Origin: Ligaoa zhengdingensis
Lineage (GTDB): Bacteria > Bacillota > Clostridia > Oscillospirales > Ruminococcaceae
Direction of reading: 5' to 3'
Assembly (NCBI RefSeq): GCF_014384885.1
Contig: NZ_JACRST010000036.1
Coordinates: 1-15,258, forward strand
Length of the DNA: 15,258 nucleotides
A program made the translations under genes and the position numbers. This document shows, piece after piece, positions 7,042 through 13,983 of this stretch. Each line of letters opens with the position of its first letter. The first letter of the stretch is position 1. Below the pieces are notes generated by a model. That model did no database searches, was not told where the DNA came from, and worked only from the letters and a program-made list of their open reading frames with translations.

Positions 7042-7083
7042 CCCTTAGGAACTAAGGGCGCACTTATACACCCTTACGGGCGT
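7042..7083 (-). other. Predicted oriT with IncQ-like nic site
   Basis: On the minus strand the sequence reads ACGCCC-GTAA-GGGTGT (an inverted repeat with one mismatch; plus-strand 7068-7083), then ATAAGTGCGCCCTTAG. An inverted repeat followed by AA(A/G)TGCGCCCT is the architecture of IncQ/R1162-type oriTs cleaved by MOBQ relaxases, with the nick within GCGC/CCT. A perfect 7-bp stem, CCCTTAG-GAA-CTAAGGG (7042-7058), overlaps the nick side. It lies just upstream of the mobA relaxase. If correct, the DUF3847 side of the element enters the recipient first and mobA last. Confidence 0.65.
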
Positions 7084-7279
7084 ATGCGCTCTGCCGAGGG
7101 CTTGTCTCCGCACAGGGATTTTATCCCGCGCTCCGATATGGCGGCTTTGCCGCAACAAGGGGCTGCACCCCTTGCGCCGCTTCGCGGCTATCCCTGCACA
7201 CCCACAAAAACAGTACACCCGCCGTTGGCGTCTGTACCATTTTTGCGGGTTTTATTATCCTATCCGGGAGGTGATACCC
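7084..7279. other. Non-coding leader between oriT and mobA with hairpins
   Basis: No credible gene is seen. It contains CAAGGGG-CTGCA-CCCCTTG (7155-7173), GCCGC-TTC-GCGGC just after it, and an ACCCGC ... GCGGGT pairing across about 7217-7247. Open frames that cross it lack ribosome sites and do not resemble proteins. These structures may be part of an extended oriT or may control mobA translation. Confidence 0.5.
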
Positions 7280-8785
7280 ATAGCCATTTACCATTGGAAC
7301 ATCGGCATTGTGAGCCGAGGAAAAGGCAAATCAGCCGTTGCCGCAGCCGCCTACCGAAGCGGCGAAAAGCTGACAAACGAGTGGGACGGAATGACCCACG
7401 ACTACACCCGCAAAGGCGGTGTTGTCCATACAGAAATCATGCTGCCGCCCCATGCCCCGCCCTCTTTCTCTGACCGTTCAACCTTGTGGAACAGCGTGGA
7501 GCTTTACGAGAAAGCCGGGAACGCCCAGCTTGCCAGAGAGATTGACGCGGCGCTCCCCATAGAATTATCCAGAGAGGAACAGATCCGGCTTGTCCGGGAA
7601 TACTGTTCCTCTCAATTTGTTTCCAGAGGAATGTGCGTTGATTATGCCATTCACGACACCGACAGCGGCAACCCCCATTGTCATATTATGCTTACCATGC
7701 GCCCCCTTGACGAGCGCGGCGCATGGGCAGCGAAATCCAAAAAGGAATATGACATTGACGAGAACGGCGAGCGTATCCGCTTGCCAAGTGGCAGATACAA
7801 AACCCACAAAGTTGACCTTACAGGCTGGAACGACAAGGACAACACCCTCTTGTGGCGCAAGGCATGGGCTGACTTTACCAACGACTTTTTGGAGAGGAAC
7901 GGAAGCCCGGAGCGTATCGACCACCGCAGCAACGCCGAGAGAGGAATTGACGAGCTGCCCACCGTCCACATGGGCGTGGCGGCTTGCCAGATGGAGAAGA
8001 AAGGTATCGCCACCGAGAAAGGCGAACTGAACCGAAATATCCAAAAGACAAACCGCCTTATCCAGGAAATCCGGGCGCAGATTGGGAAGCTCAAAGAATG
8101 GATTGCCGACCTGTTCAAAGCGCGGGAAACCGCCCCGAAGCAGCCGTCGCAATCTCCCAACCTTGCAAATCTGCTGATGAAGTATTTGAGCGTTCAGAGA
8201 GAAAAGAGCCGGAAGTATTCGCAGCGTTGGCAACAACAGCACACAGCCGATGAACTGAAAACCATAGCGGCAGCGGTCAACTATCTTTCCGAGCATGGTA
8301 TCTCTAATCTTGATGAACTGGACGCTTCCCTTTCCTCTGTCAGCGATAGAGCCTATTCAATCCGGGAGGGAATGAAAACCGCCGAGGAACGCATGAAGAA
8401 GCTGCAAAAGCTAATTGAATACGGGAAGAACTATACAGAGTACAAGCCCATTCACGATGAGCTGAAAAAGCTGCAAAACGGCTGGACAAACAAGCGCGAC
8501 AAGTACGAGGAAGCCCACCGCGCCGAGCTTGCCCTATGGGACGCAGCAAACCGCTATCTCCATGCAAATCTGCCGAAAGGAACAAAGACCTTGCCTATTG
8601 CGGAATGGGAACAGGAATATGCTGACCTCAAAACACAGAGGGACAGCGATTATACCAAACTGAAAGATACCCGCACCAATGTTTCAGAGCTTCAAAAAAT
8701 CCGCAAATGCGTGGATATTGCACTCCGCGCCGACCAACCGGAGCAGACGCAGAGCCGCACCAAGCGGCATGATATAGACCGCTGA
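7280..8785 (+). CDS. mobA: MobA/MobL (MOBQ) relaxase with apparent ATA start (501 aa)
   Basis: It nicks oriT and leads the transferred strand. Counting the ATA at 7280 as residue 1, the protein opens 'xAIYHWNIGIVSRGKGKSA' and places the predicted catalytic Tyr at residue 25, the same place as in R1162 MobA. The metal-binding motif is H125-DTDSGNP-H133-C-H135. The C-terminal half (about 250-480) is long coiled coil. GGAGG at 7267-7271 is ideally spaced for 7280, where homologues would carry ATG; the only in-frame conventional alternative nearby is GTG 7271, which lies on top of the ribosome site. The frame is open far upstream (to 7172) but that part reads as non-coding. Seventeen bases separate it from the primase-helicase gene. 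Confidence 0.88.
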   Translation: MAIYHWNIGIVSRGKGKSAVAAAAYRSGEKLTNEWDGMTHDYTRKGGVVHTEIMLPPHAPPSFSDRSTLWNSVELYEKAGNAQLAREIDAALPIELSREEQIRLVREYCSSQFVSRGMCVDYAIHDTDSGNPHCHIMLTMRPLDERGAWAAKSKKEYDIDENGERIRLPSGRYKTHKVDLTGWNDKDNTLLWRKAWADFTNDFLERNGSPERIDHRSNAERGIDELPTVHMGVAACQMEKKGIATEKGELNRNIQKTNRLIQEIRAQIGKLKEWIADLFKARETAPKQPSQSPNLANLLMKYLSVQREKSRKYSQRWQQQHTADELKTIAAAVNYLSEHGISNLDELDASLSSVSDRAYSIREGMKTAEERMKKLQKLIEYGKNYTEYKPIHDELKKLQNGWTNKRDKYEEAHRAELALWDAANRYLHANLPKGTKTLPIAEWEQEYADLKTQRDSDYTKLKDTRTNVSELQKIRKCVDIALRADQPEQTQSRTKRHDIDR

Positions 8786-8801
8786 AAGGAGTTGAACTTT
8801 T

Positions 8802-10700
8802 ATGTATTACACCCAAGAACAGATAGACCGCGCCAACCAAGCCGACATTGTTTCTTTCCTGCAATCACAGGGCGAGCAGCTTACCCACGCCGGACAGGAA
8901 TACCGCTGGAAACGGCACGACAGCTTGACCGTCCGGGGAAACAAATGGTATCGCCACAGCCAGAGCAAAGGCGGCGGCCCCGTTGATTTTGTCATGGAGT
9001 TTTTCGGCAAGAGCTTCACCGAAGCCGTTGAACTTCTCACAGGGGAACAGGGAGCAGCCGCGCCGGACAGACCAAGCCCCGCGCCCCTCTCTGATTTTCG
9101 ATTGCCGCCCCGCAGCGATACCGCCGGACAAGTGAAAAGCTACCTTACCGAAGCCCGCCGCATTGATGAAGATGTGATGGGCTTTTTCTTTGCCAGCGGC
9201 GATATTTACGAGGAAGCCGCCCACCACAACGCCGTATTCGTCGGCAGAGATGAAAGCGGCATACCGAGATACGCCCACCAGCGCGGCACAGCCGGGAACT
9301 TCCGGCTTGATGTGAAAGGCAGCGACAAAACCTTTAATTTCTCCTATCGGGGCGCGGGCGAGCGGTTATTTGTCTTTGAAGCCCCGATTGACCTGTTATC
9401 TTTCCTCTGCCTGTTCAAAAAGGAATGGCAGAAACAAAGCTACCTTGCACTGGGCGGCGTGGGAGAAAAAGCCCTGCTGCGTTTCCTCTCTGACCGTCCG
9501 AACATCAAGACCGTTTTTCTCTGCCTTGATAGCGACGAAGCCGGAAACGACGCTTGCAGCCGCCTTGCAGAGCTTGTGCCGGAGGGGTTGACCGTCCACC
9601 GGCTTATCCCTCTTTTCAAGGACTGGAACGAGGTATTGCAGCACCGGGCAGAAATCACAGACGGGAAGTATTTGCGGGAAGCAATCTACGGCTTGAAAGA
9701 GCCGCCGCAGGAAGAAACCGTTGAGATTATCCGCATGAGCGAGGTTGACACACAGACCGTTGAATGGCTATGGGAGCCGTATATTCCCTTTGGGAAAGTA
9801 ACCATTGTGCAGGGCAATCCCGGCGAGGGCAAGACCACTTTTGCCCTACGCCTTGCCGCCGCCTGCACCACCGGGGGAACGCTGCCGGGAATGAAGCCCT
9901 TGCCGCCGTTCCAAGTAATTTACCAGACCGCCGAGGACGGGCTGGGCGATACCGTCAAGCCCCGCTTGATGGAAGCAGAAGCCGACCTTGACCGCGTACT
10001 TGTGATTGATGAAGCCAAGCGGGAGCTTACCTTCTCCGACGAGCGCATAGAAAAGGCAATCACGCAGAACGGAGCGCGGCTGATTATCCTTGACCCCATA
10101 CAGGCGTACATGGGCGAAAAAACCGACATGAACCGGGCAAACGAAGTGCGCCCCATGTTCCGCCGCCTTGCCGATGTTGCCGAGCGTACCGGGTGCGCCG
10201 TTATCCTTATCGGACATCTCAACAAAGCTGCTGGAGGGCAGAGCGCATACCGGGGCTTAGGTTCTATCGACTTCCGCGCCGCAGCAAGGAGCGTCCTGCT
10301 GATCGGGCGCGTGAAGCGAGAACCGAATGTGCGCGTTATCGTCCATGACAAATCTTCCCTTGCGCCGGAGGGCAAGCCCGTTGCCTTTTGCCTTGACCCG
10401 GAAACGGGCTTTTCGTGGATAGGCGAATACGACATCACCGCTGACGAGCTGCTGTCCGGCGCGGGCGGGAACACCGCCACCAAGACCGAGCAAGCCGAAA
10501 GGCTGATACTTGACCTGCTTGCAGACGGGAAAGAGCTTGCCAGTGAGGACATTGTAAAAGCCGCAGCCGAAGCCGGAATATCCGAAAGGACGGTACAGAA
10601 TGCCAAGCGCAACATGGGCGGCATTTTAGGCGCAAGGCGTGTCGGCGGTCAATGGTACAACTTCATCAAGAAGAAGCAGCCACCCGAACCCGCAAGCTGA
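8802..10700 (+). CDS. Primase-helicase fusion: DUF3991/Toprim plus RepA-like AAA ATPase (632 aa)
   Basis: Predicted to prime and unwind DNA for replication of the excised element. Residues 1-85 resemble the primase CHC2-type zinc finger fold, but the usual cysteines are missing ('YRWKRHDSL', 'KWYRHSQSKGGG'). The DUF3991/Toprim part (about 100-290) has E193 and D243-S-D245. The C-terminal half (about 310-560) is a RepA/RAD55-like helicase with Walker A G338-NPGEGK-T345 and Walker B ending at D431 ('LIILDP'). A winged-helix tail follows (about 570-625). AAAGGAG (8785-8791) precedes the ATG by ten bases, and the short gap after mobA indicates one operon. In many related elements these halves are separate genes. 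Repeats that could serve as an origin begin right after the stop. Confidence 0.87.
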   Translation: MYYTQEQIDRANQADIVSFLQSQGEQLTHAGQEYRWKRHDSLTVRGNKWYRHSQSKGGGPVDFVMEFFGKSFTEAVELLTGEQGAAAPDRPSPAPLSDFRLPPRSDTAGQVKSYLTEARRIDEDVMGFFFASGDIYEEAAHHNAVFVGRDESGIPRYAHQRGTAGNFRLDVKGSDKTFNFSYRGAGERLFVFEAPIDLLSFLCLFKKEWQKQSYLALGGVGEKALLRFLSDRPNIKTVFLCLDSDEAGNDACSRLAELVPEGLTVHRLIPLFKDWNEVLQHRAEITDGKYLREAIYGLKEPPQEETVEIIRMSEVDTQTVEWLWEPYIPFGKVTIVQGNPGEGKTTFALRLAAACTTGGTLPGMKPLPPFQVIYQTAEDGLGDTVKPRLMEAEADLDRVLVIDEAKRELTFSDERIEKAITQNGARLIILDPIQAYMGEKTDMNRANEVRPMFRRLADVAERTGCAVILIGHLNKAAGGQSAYRGLGSIDFRAAARSVLLIGRVKREPNVRVIVHDKSSLAPEGKPVAFCLDPETGFSWIGEYDITADELLSGAGGNTATKTEQAERLILDLLADGKELASEDIVKAAAEAGISERTVQNAKRNMGGILGARRVGGQWYNFIKKKQPPEPAS

Positions 10701-10747
10701 AAGTGCAAAACGCAGACCCTTTGCACTTTGCACTTTCGCACTTTCAC
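10701..10747. repeat. Short iteron-like repeats and inverted repeat near the right end
   Basis: AAGTGCAAA (10701-10709) pairs with TTTGCACTT (10720-10728). Tandem units follow: TTTGCAC (10720-10726), TTTGCAC (10727-10733), TTTCGCAC (10734-10741) and TTTCAC (10742-10747). A related word, AAGTGTAAA, lies at the left end (2981-2989). They could be binding sites for the recombinase or the RepA-like helicase. Confidence 0.7.
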
Positions 10748-10778
10748 GATAATTTGCGTCAATAACTCAAAAAAGCAC

Positions 10779-10784
10779 TTGACA
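10779..10784 (+). promoter_or_regulatory. -35 half of the circle-junction promoter
   Basis: TTGACA is a perfect -35 consensus 13 bases inside the right end. In the integrated state the matching -10 position (10802-10807) reads AGCCGG, so no promoter forms toward virD4. Joined to the left end it is 17 bp from CATAAT (2972-2977). Confidence 0.75.
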
Positions 10785-10793
10785 AAACGCTTC

Positions 10794-10797
10794 ATGG
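10794..10797. other. attR core ATGG of the nested element
   Basis: This is the right junction. The TGG at 10795-10797 is in the virD4 frame and is followed by GGC AAG CCG, the expected continuation of 'SARW'. Upstream in this frame a TGA occurs at 10780-10782, inside the element. Confidence 0.85.
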
Positions 10798-12267
10798 GGC
10801 AAGCCGGAGGACATCAAGCCGTACACGGACCCGGAGTTCTCGAACAACGTCATCCTAACGCAGACGGAGTTCCTGACCATGAACAGCCGTCCAAAGCAGC
10901 CAAAATACGCCCGTAACAAAAATATCCTTGTCATCGGCGGTTCCGGATCAGGTAAAACGCGCTTTTTTGTAAAGCCAAACCTGATGCAGATGCACAGCAG
11001 CTATGTTGTGACTGACCCGAAGGGTACGGTGCTGGTGGAGTGCGGTAAAATGCTTGAAAAGGGCGGCTACATTATCAAGTCGCTGAACACCATCAATTTC
11101 CGGAAATCCATGCACTACAACCCTTTCAGCTACATCCGCAGTGAGAAGGACATCCTCAAGCTGGTCAATACGATCATCGTCAATACGAAGGGAGACGGCG
11201 ATAAGTCCGGCGAAGATTTCTGGGTCAAGGCGGAAAAGCTCTACTACACAGCTCTCATCGGCTACATCTGGTACGAGGCACCCGACCACGAGAAAAACTT
11301 TACTACTCTGCTCGAAATGATCAATGCCTCGGAAGCCAGAGAGGACGATGAGACCTTCAAGAACCCTGTGGATGTCATGTTCGATGAGCTGGAAGCCCGC
11401 GACCCTGACCACTTTGCGGTCAAGCAATACCGCAAATACAAGCTGGCGGCGGGAAAAACTGCGAAGTCGATCCTGATTTCCTGCGGTGCAAGGCTTGCGC
11501 CCTTCGACATCGCAGAGCTGCGGGAGCTGATGAGCTACGATGAGATGGAGCTGGACACCATCGGAGACCGGAAGACGGCACTGTTCGTCATCATTTCCGA
11601 TACCGATGACACCTTCAATTTCGTCGTGGCGATCATGTATTCCCAGCTTTTCAACCTTCTCTGCGACAAAGCAGATGACGTTTACAACGGACGGCTTCCC
11701 GTCCATGTGCGCTGTCTGCTGGATGAGTTTGCGAACATCGGTCAAATCCCGAAGTTTGATAAGCTCATCGCCACCATCCGAAGCCGGGAAATCTCGGCGT
11801 CAATCATCTTGCAGTCCCAGTCTCAGCTCAAGACCATCTACAAGGACGCGGCGGACACCATCACGGGCAACTGTGACTGCACCCTTTTCCTCGGCGGAAA
11901 AGAAAAATCGACCCTCAAGGAAATCAGCGAGGTGCTGGGCAAGGAGACAATCGACCTGTACAACACCTCAGAAACCCGTTCCAACAACAACTCCTATGGC
12001 TTGAACTATCAGAAAACCGGCAAAGAACTGATGTCTCAGGATGAGATCGCCGTCATGGACGGAGCCAAGTGTATTTTGCAGCTTCGAGGCGTGAGACCTT
12101 TTCTCAGTAACAAATACGACATTACGAAGCATCCAAAGTACCGGCAGCTCTCCGACTATAACAAGCGGAACGCCTTTGACATCGAGAAGTACCGGCAGCA
12201 CAAGCTGGTAGTCAAGCCCGATGACACGTTCGACCTCTATGATATGGGCGAGGTCGAAGCAGATTAA
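10798..12267 (+). pseudogene. virD4: VirD4/TraG coupling ATPase, 3' fragment (codons 101-589)
   Basis: This part carries the whole cytoplasmic motor. In the rebuilt numbering Walker A is G147-GSGSGK-T154 ('VIGGSGSGKTRFF'), followed by 'YVVTDPKG', and Walker B is 'LLDEFANIG' with D409/E410; 'SREISASIILQSQSQL' is also typical of TraG/VirD4 proteins. The first ATG of the fragment (10879) has no ribosome site, and the membrane anchor is on the other fragment at 2668-2967, so the fragment alone should not work as a coupling protein. No other frameshift or stop is present, so the sequence has stayed intact, consistent with recent or reversible interruption. Confidence 0.93.
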
Positions 12268-12343
12268 AGCCCCGTCGCTGCACTGCGCAGTGGGTAAAGC
12301 CTGATGGCTCCCAAAGCAGAACAGCGACGGGGCTTCTTTTTTT
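12268..12343 (+). terminator. Terminator after virD4
   Basis: AGCCCCGTCGCTG (12268-12280) pairs perfectly with CAGCGACGGGGCT (12322-12334), which runs into TTCTTTTTTT. The loop contains a second perfect hairpin, CACTGCGCAGTG (12281-12292). It starts immediately after the TAA stop. It partly separates virD4 from the Maff2 gene. Confidence 0.88.
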
Positions 12344-12398
12344 ATGCCCATTTTCAAAAATACACACTCAACTTTCATCGATTCAAGGAGGAAAATCT

Positions 12399-12539
12399 AT
12401 GGCTTTCATCAATCAGGCTGTCACGGTTCTTCAGACGCTCGTTATCGCCCTCGGCGCAGGTCTCGCAGTGTGGGGTGTTGTCAACCTCATGGAAGGCTAC
12501 GGCAACGACAACCCCGGCGCCAATGCTCATGTGCCATAA
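12399..12539 (+). pseudogene. Maff2 family membrane protein, truncated (46 of an expected ~65-70 aa)
   Basis: AAGGAGG (12385-12391) precedes 'MAFINQAVTVLQTLVIALG', a hydrophobic segment and 'GVVNLMEGYGNDNPGA', the standard opening of Maff2 proteins that follow virD4 in Tn1549-like ICEs. After Ala41 the family sequence (normally Lys-Ser-Gln or similar, then a second hydrophobic segment) is replaced by Asn-Ala-His-Val-Pro-stop. The join lies about 12521-12524. Family members are small two-helix membrane proteins of the conjugation machine; this one has lost the second helix. The 3' part is not found in the window, so it either lies beyond the right edge after an insertion or was deleted. Confidence 0.85.
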
Positions 12540-12625
12540 AGTAACACACAAGAATTTGACAGATAGCAGCCCACTATTCCGTTATTACCTTACACACACA
12601 CCTTGTAACTTTTTCGTTAAGCCTA

Positions 12626-12655
12626 TTGACTCTGATACCTCGGAAGAGATATAAT
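12626..12655 (+). promoter_or_regulatory. Sigma-A promoter of the PadR operon
   Basis: TTGACT (12626-12631), an 18-bp spacer and a perfect TATAAT (12650-12655). Transcription should start near 12662, giving a leader of about 45 bases to the PadR start. Confidence 0.85.
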
Positions 12656-12659
12656 ATAG

Positions 12660-12673
12660 TTACTACTTAGTAA
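12660..12673. promoter_or_regulatory. Probable PadR operator
   Basis: TTACTA-CT-TAGTAA is a perfect 6-bp inverted repeat located at the expected transcription start, four bases downstream of the -10. That position suits autorepression by the PadR regulator encoded immediately downstream. Confidence 0.65.
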
Positions 12674-12706
12674 ATCTAAATAGCGAAACTAAAGAGAGGC
12701 GACGAT

Positions 12707-13066
12707 ATGAATAACAAATATGTCCAGCAATTCAAAAAAGGCTCTCTGGAAATGATACTCTTATGCCTAATCGGACGCAAGGAAACTTATGGATATGAAA
12801 TTATAACCGAATTGAATAATAGTGCGTCTGTTTTGGGATATGCGAAAGAGGGAACCATTTACCCTATTCTGTATCGTTTACAGGAAGCAGAACTAATCAA
12901 ATGCCGGTTGGCTCCGGCTGCGGCAAATGGCGGCTCAAAAAAGTATTATTCTTTGACTGATAAAGGCAGGAATATACTTGATGAACTAATCTTATTTTGG
13001 TCAAGCTATGAGAACTGCGTAAACGGCTTCATAGAAAGTTATCAACAAGCGAGGGTATCGAAATGA
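12707..13066 (+). CDS. PadR family transcriptional regulator (119 aa)
   Basis: The winged-helix PadR pattern is clear: 'KGSLEMILLCLIG', 'TYGYEIITELN', 'KEGTIYPILYRLQEAELIKC' and 'KKYYSLTDKGRNILDEL', followed by a C-terminal dimerisation helix. PadR proteins are usually repressors that release DNA when a small molecule or membrane signal is sensed. AGAGAGG (about 12692-12698) lies eight bases upstream of the ATG. Its stop overlaps the next start (ATGA, 13063-13066), so the HAAS protein is translationally coupled. A consensus promoter overlapped by a palindrome suggests autoregulation. The gene is more AT-rich than the ICE backbone. Length is normal for the short PadR subfamily. Confidence 0.93.
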   Translation: MNNKYVQQFKKGSLEMILLCLIGRKETYGYEIITELNNSASVLGYAKEGTIYPILYRLQEAELIKCRLAPAAANGGSKKYYSLTDKGRNILDELILFWSSYENCVNGFIESYQQARVSK

Positions 13067-13521
13067 AAGAACAATATATTAAACAAGTTGAAAAGGAACT
13101 ATCCTTACCACATAAAGCGAAAAAAGAGGTTGTGCGTGATTTGAATGAAGTTTTCGCGTCTGCTTTGGAGCATGGAGAAACGGAACAGCAGGTTATCCAG
13201 CGTTTAGGAACACCAAAAGAATTTGCAGACAGCACCGCAGAGCAGTTTGGTATTGATAACGCCTCATCAAAAAAAAGGAAAGGTATCATTTCTGCGCTTG
13301 TTGCGCTTATTGTTGCGGTTGTTGCCTTTTCGATATATGCTGTCACACGATTAGGAAAAGCACCAGAGGGCGCAATCGGACAGGCAGACGCAACAACAAA
13401 TATCCAGATTGAGAGTGCATTGGGCTTTGATGTTTTACAAATCATTTTGGCAGTTGGGTTTGCCGCAGCGGTAATTGCTGTTTTATTGATTATCCGAACT
13501 ATACACAAAAATAGGAGATAA
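13063..13521 (+). CDS. HAAS (DUF1700-type) signalling membrane protein (152 aa)
   Basis: The first 65 residues, 'KQVEKELSLPHKAKKEVVRD' then 'ETEQQVIQRLGTPKEFAD', fit the helical HAAS/DUF1700 domain that is repeatedly found next to PadR regulators. Two hydrophobic segments follow (about 73-93 and 125-145), separated by about 30 polar residues expected outside the membrane, and the protein ends in a short basic tail. It is therefore an inner-membrane protein with a cytoplasmic helical domain, plausibly transmitting a surface signal to the PadR protein or being controlled by it. The gene overlaps padR by four bases. The role of this protein in signal transfer is inferred from the family pairing. 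Confidence 0.85.
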   Translation: MKEQYIKQVEKELSLPHKAKKEVVRDLNEVFASALEHGETEQQVIQRLGTPKEFADSTAEQFGIDNASSKKRKGIISALVALIVAVVAFSIYAVTRLGKAPEGAIGQADATTNIQIESALGFDVLQIILAVGFAAAVIAVLLIIRTIHKNRR

Positions 13522-13524
13522 CTT

Positions 13525-13968
13525 ATGAAGAAGTATATTTCTGTATTGGCAATCATATTCATAATTTCTTTGGCCGCGTGTTCTAATCAAAATACATCAT
13601 CTACACCGACAAGCAATGAGAACAATACGCAATCTAATAGTGTTACAAAATTGGACGAGGGTGTTTGGCCTGCGAATGAGTACACAGAGGGGCTTCCTGT
13701 TGCGCCTGGTACGGTTGCATGGGCTACACTTGATACAGAACATGAGAATTGCAATATCAACCTTACCGGCATTAGCGAAAACGACTATAACGAGTATATG
13801 GAGCTTTTGAACCAAGAAGGCTTTTCCGTAATTGAAAATGTGTCAGAGGAAGTCGAGGGAGAAAACTATGTTTCTATCGGGACACTTTTATCAAACGACG
13901 AAAAGTGGTTAAGTATCAGCTACATACCCGATAGTCTAACTATCTACATTTCCTTTGACAATAACTGA
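13525..13968 (+). CDS. Secreted lipoprotein of unknown function (147 aa)
   Basis: A clear lipoprotein signal: basic start, hydrophobic core and lipobox LAAC with Cys19 as the lipidated residue. A Ser/Thr/Asn-rich linker follows, then a compact domain (about 45-147) with 'EGVWPANEYTEGLPVAPGTV' and 'NINLTGISENDYNEYMELLN', which I cannot assign with certainty. AGGAG (13513-13517) is seven bases upstream and only three bases separate it from the HAAS stop, so it is the third gene of the PadR operon. Its location outside the membrane makes it a candidate surface sensor or effector for the HAAS/PadR pair. Nothing indicates an enzyme. Confidence 0.85.
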   Translation: MKKYISVLAIIFIISLAACSNQNTSSTPTSNENNTQSNSVTKLDEGVWPANEYTEGLPVAPGTVAWATLDTEHENCNINLTGISENDYNEYMELLNQEGFSVIENVSEEVEGENYVSIGTLLSNDEKWLSISYIPDSLTIYISFDNN

Positions 13969-13983
13969 AAGAGATAACGGAAT

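Larger units (their letters stand above)
2968..10797 (+). mobile_element. Complete Tn4451-like mobilizable element (7830 bp) inserted in virD4
   Basis: Both boundaries are defined by the reading frame of the interrupted virD4 gene and a shared ATGG. In order it carries: a large serine recombinase, tnpW, a conserved small ICE protein, a cargo D,D-carboxypeptidase, a DUF3847 protein, a predicted oriT, a mobA relaxase, a primase-helicase and a terminal repeat cluster. The recombinase plus TnpW pairing points to the Tn4451/TnpX lineage. It has a relaxase but no coupling protein or mating-pore genes, so it should be mobilized by a helper ICE rather than conjugate by itself. All genes point the same way as the host ICE operon, so read-through from the ICE may reach the recombinase while integrated. 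Confidence 0.92.

Noticed and set aside
7084..7279. Open frames crossing the oriT-mobA gap as a coding N-terminus of mobA or a separate protein
   Set aside because: They lack ribosome sites, have no family resemblance and are dominated by hairpins; homologous relaxases begin at the position of 7280.
12304..12654. 116-codon frame spanning the virD4 terminator and the Maff2 region
   Set aside because: It starts inside a terminator loop and is out of frame with the recognisable Maff2 gene, which has a good ribosome site.
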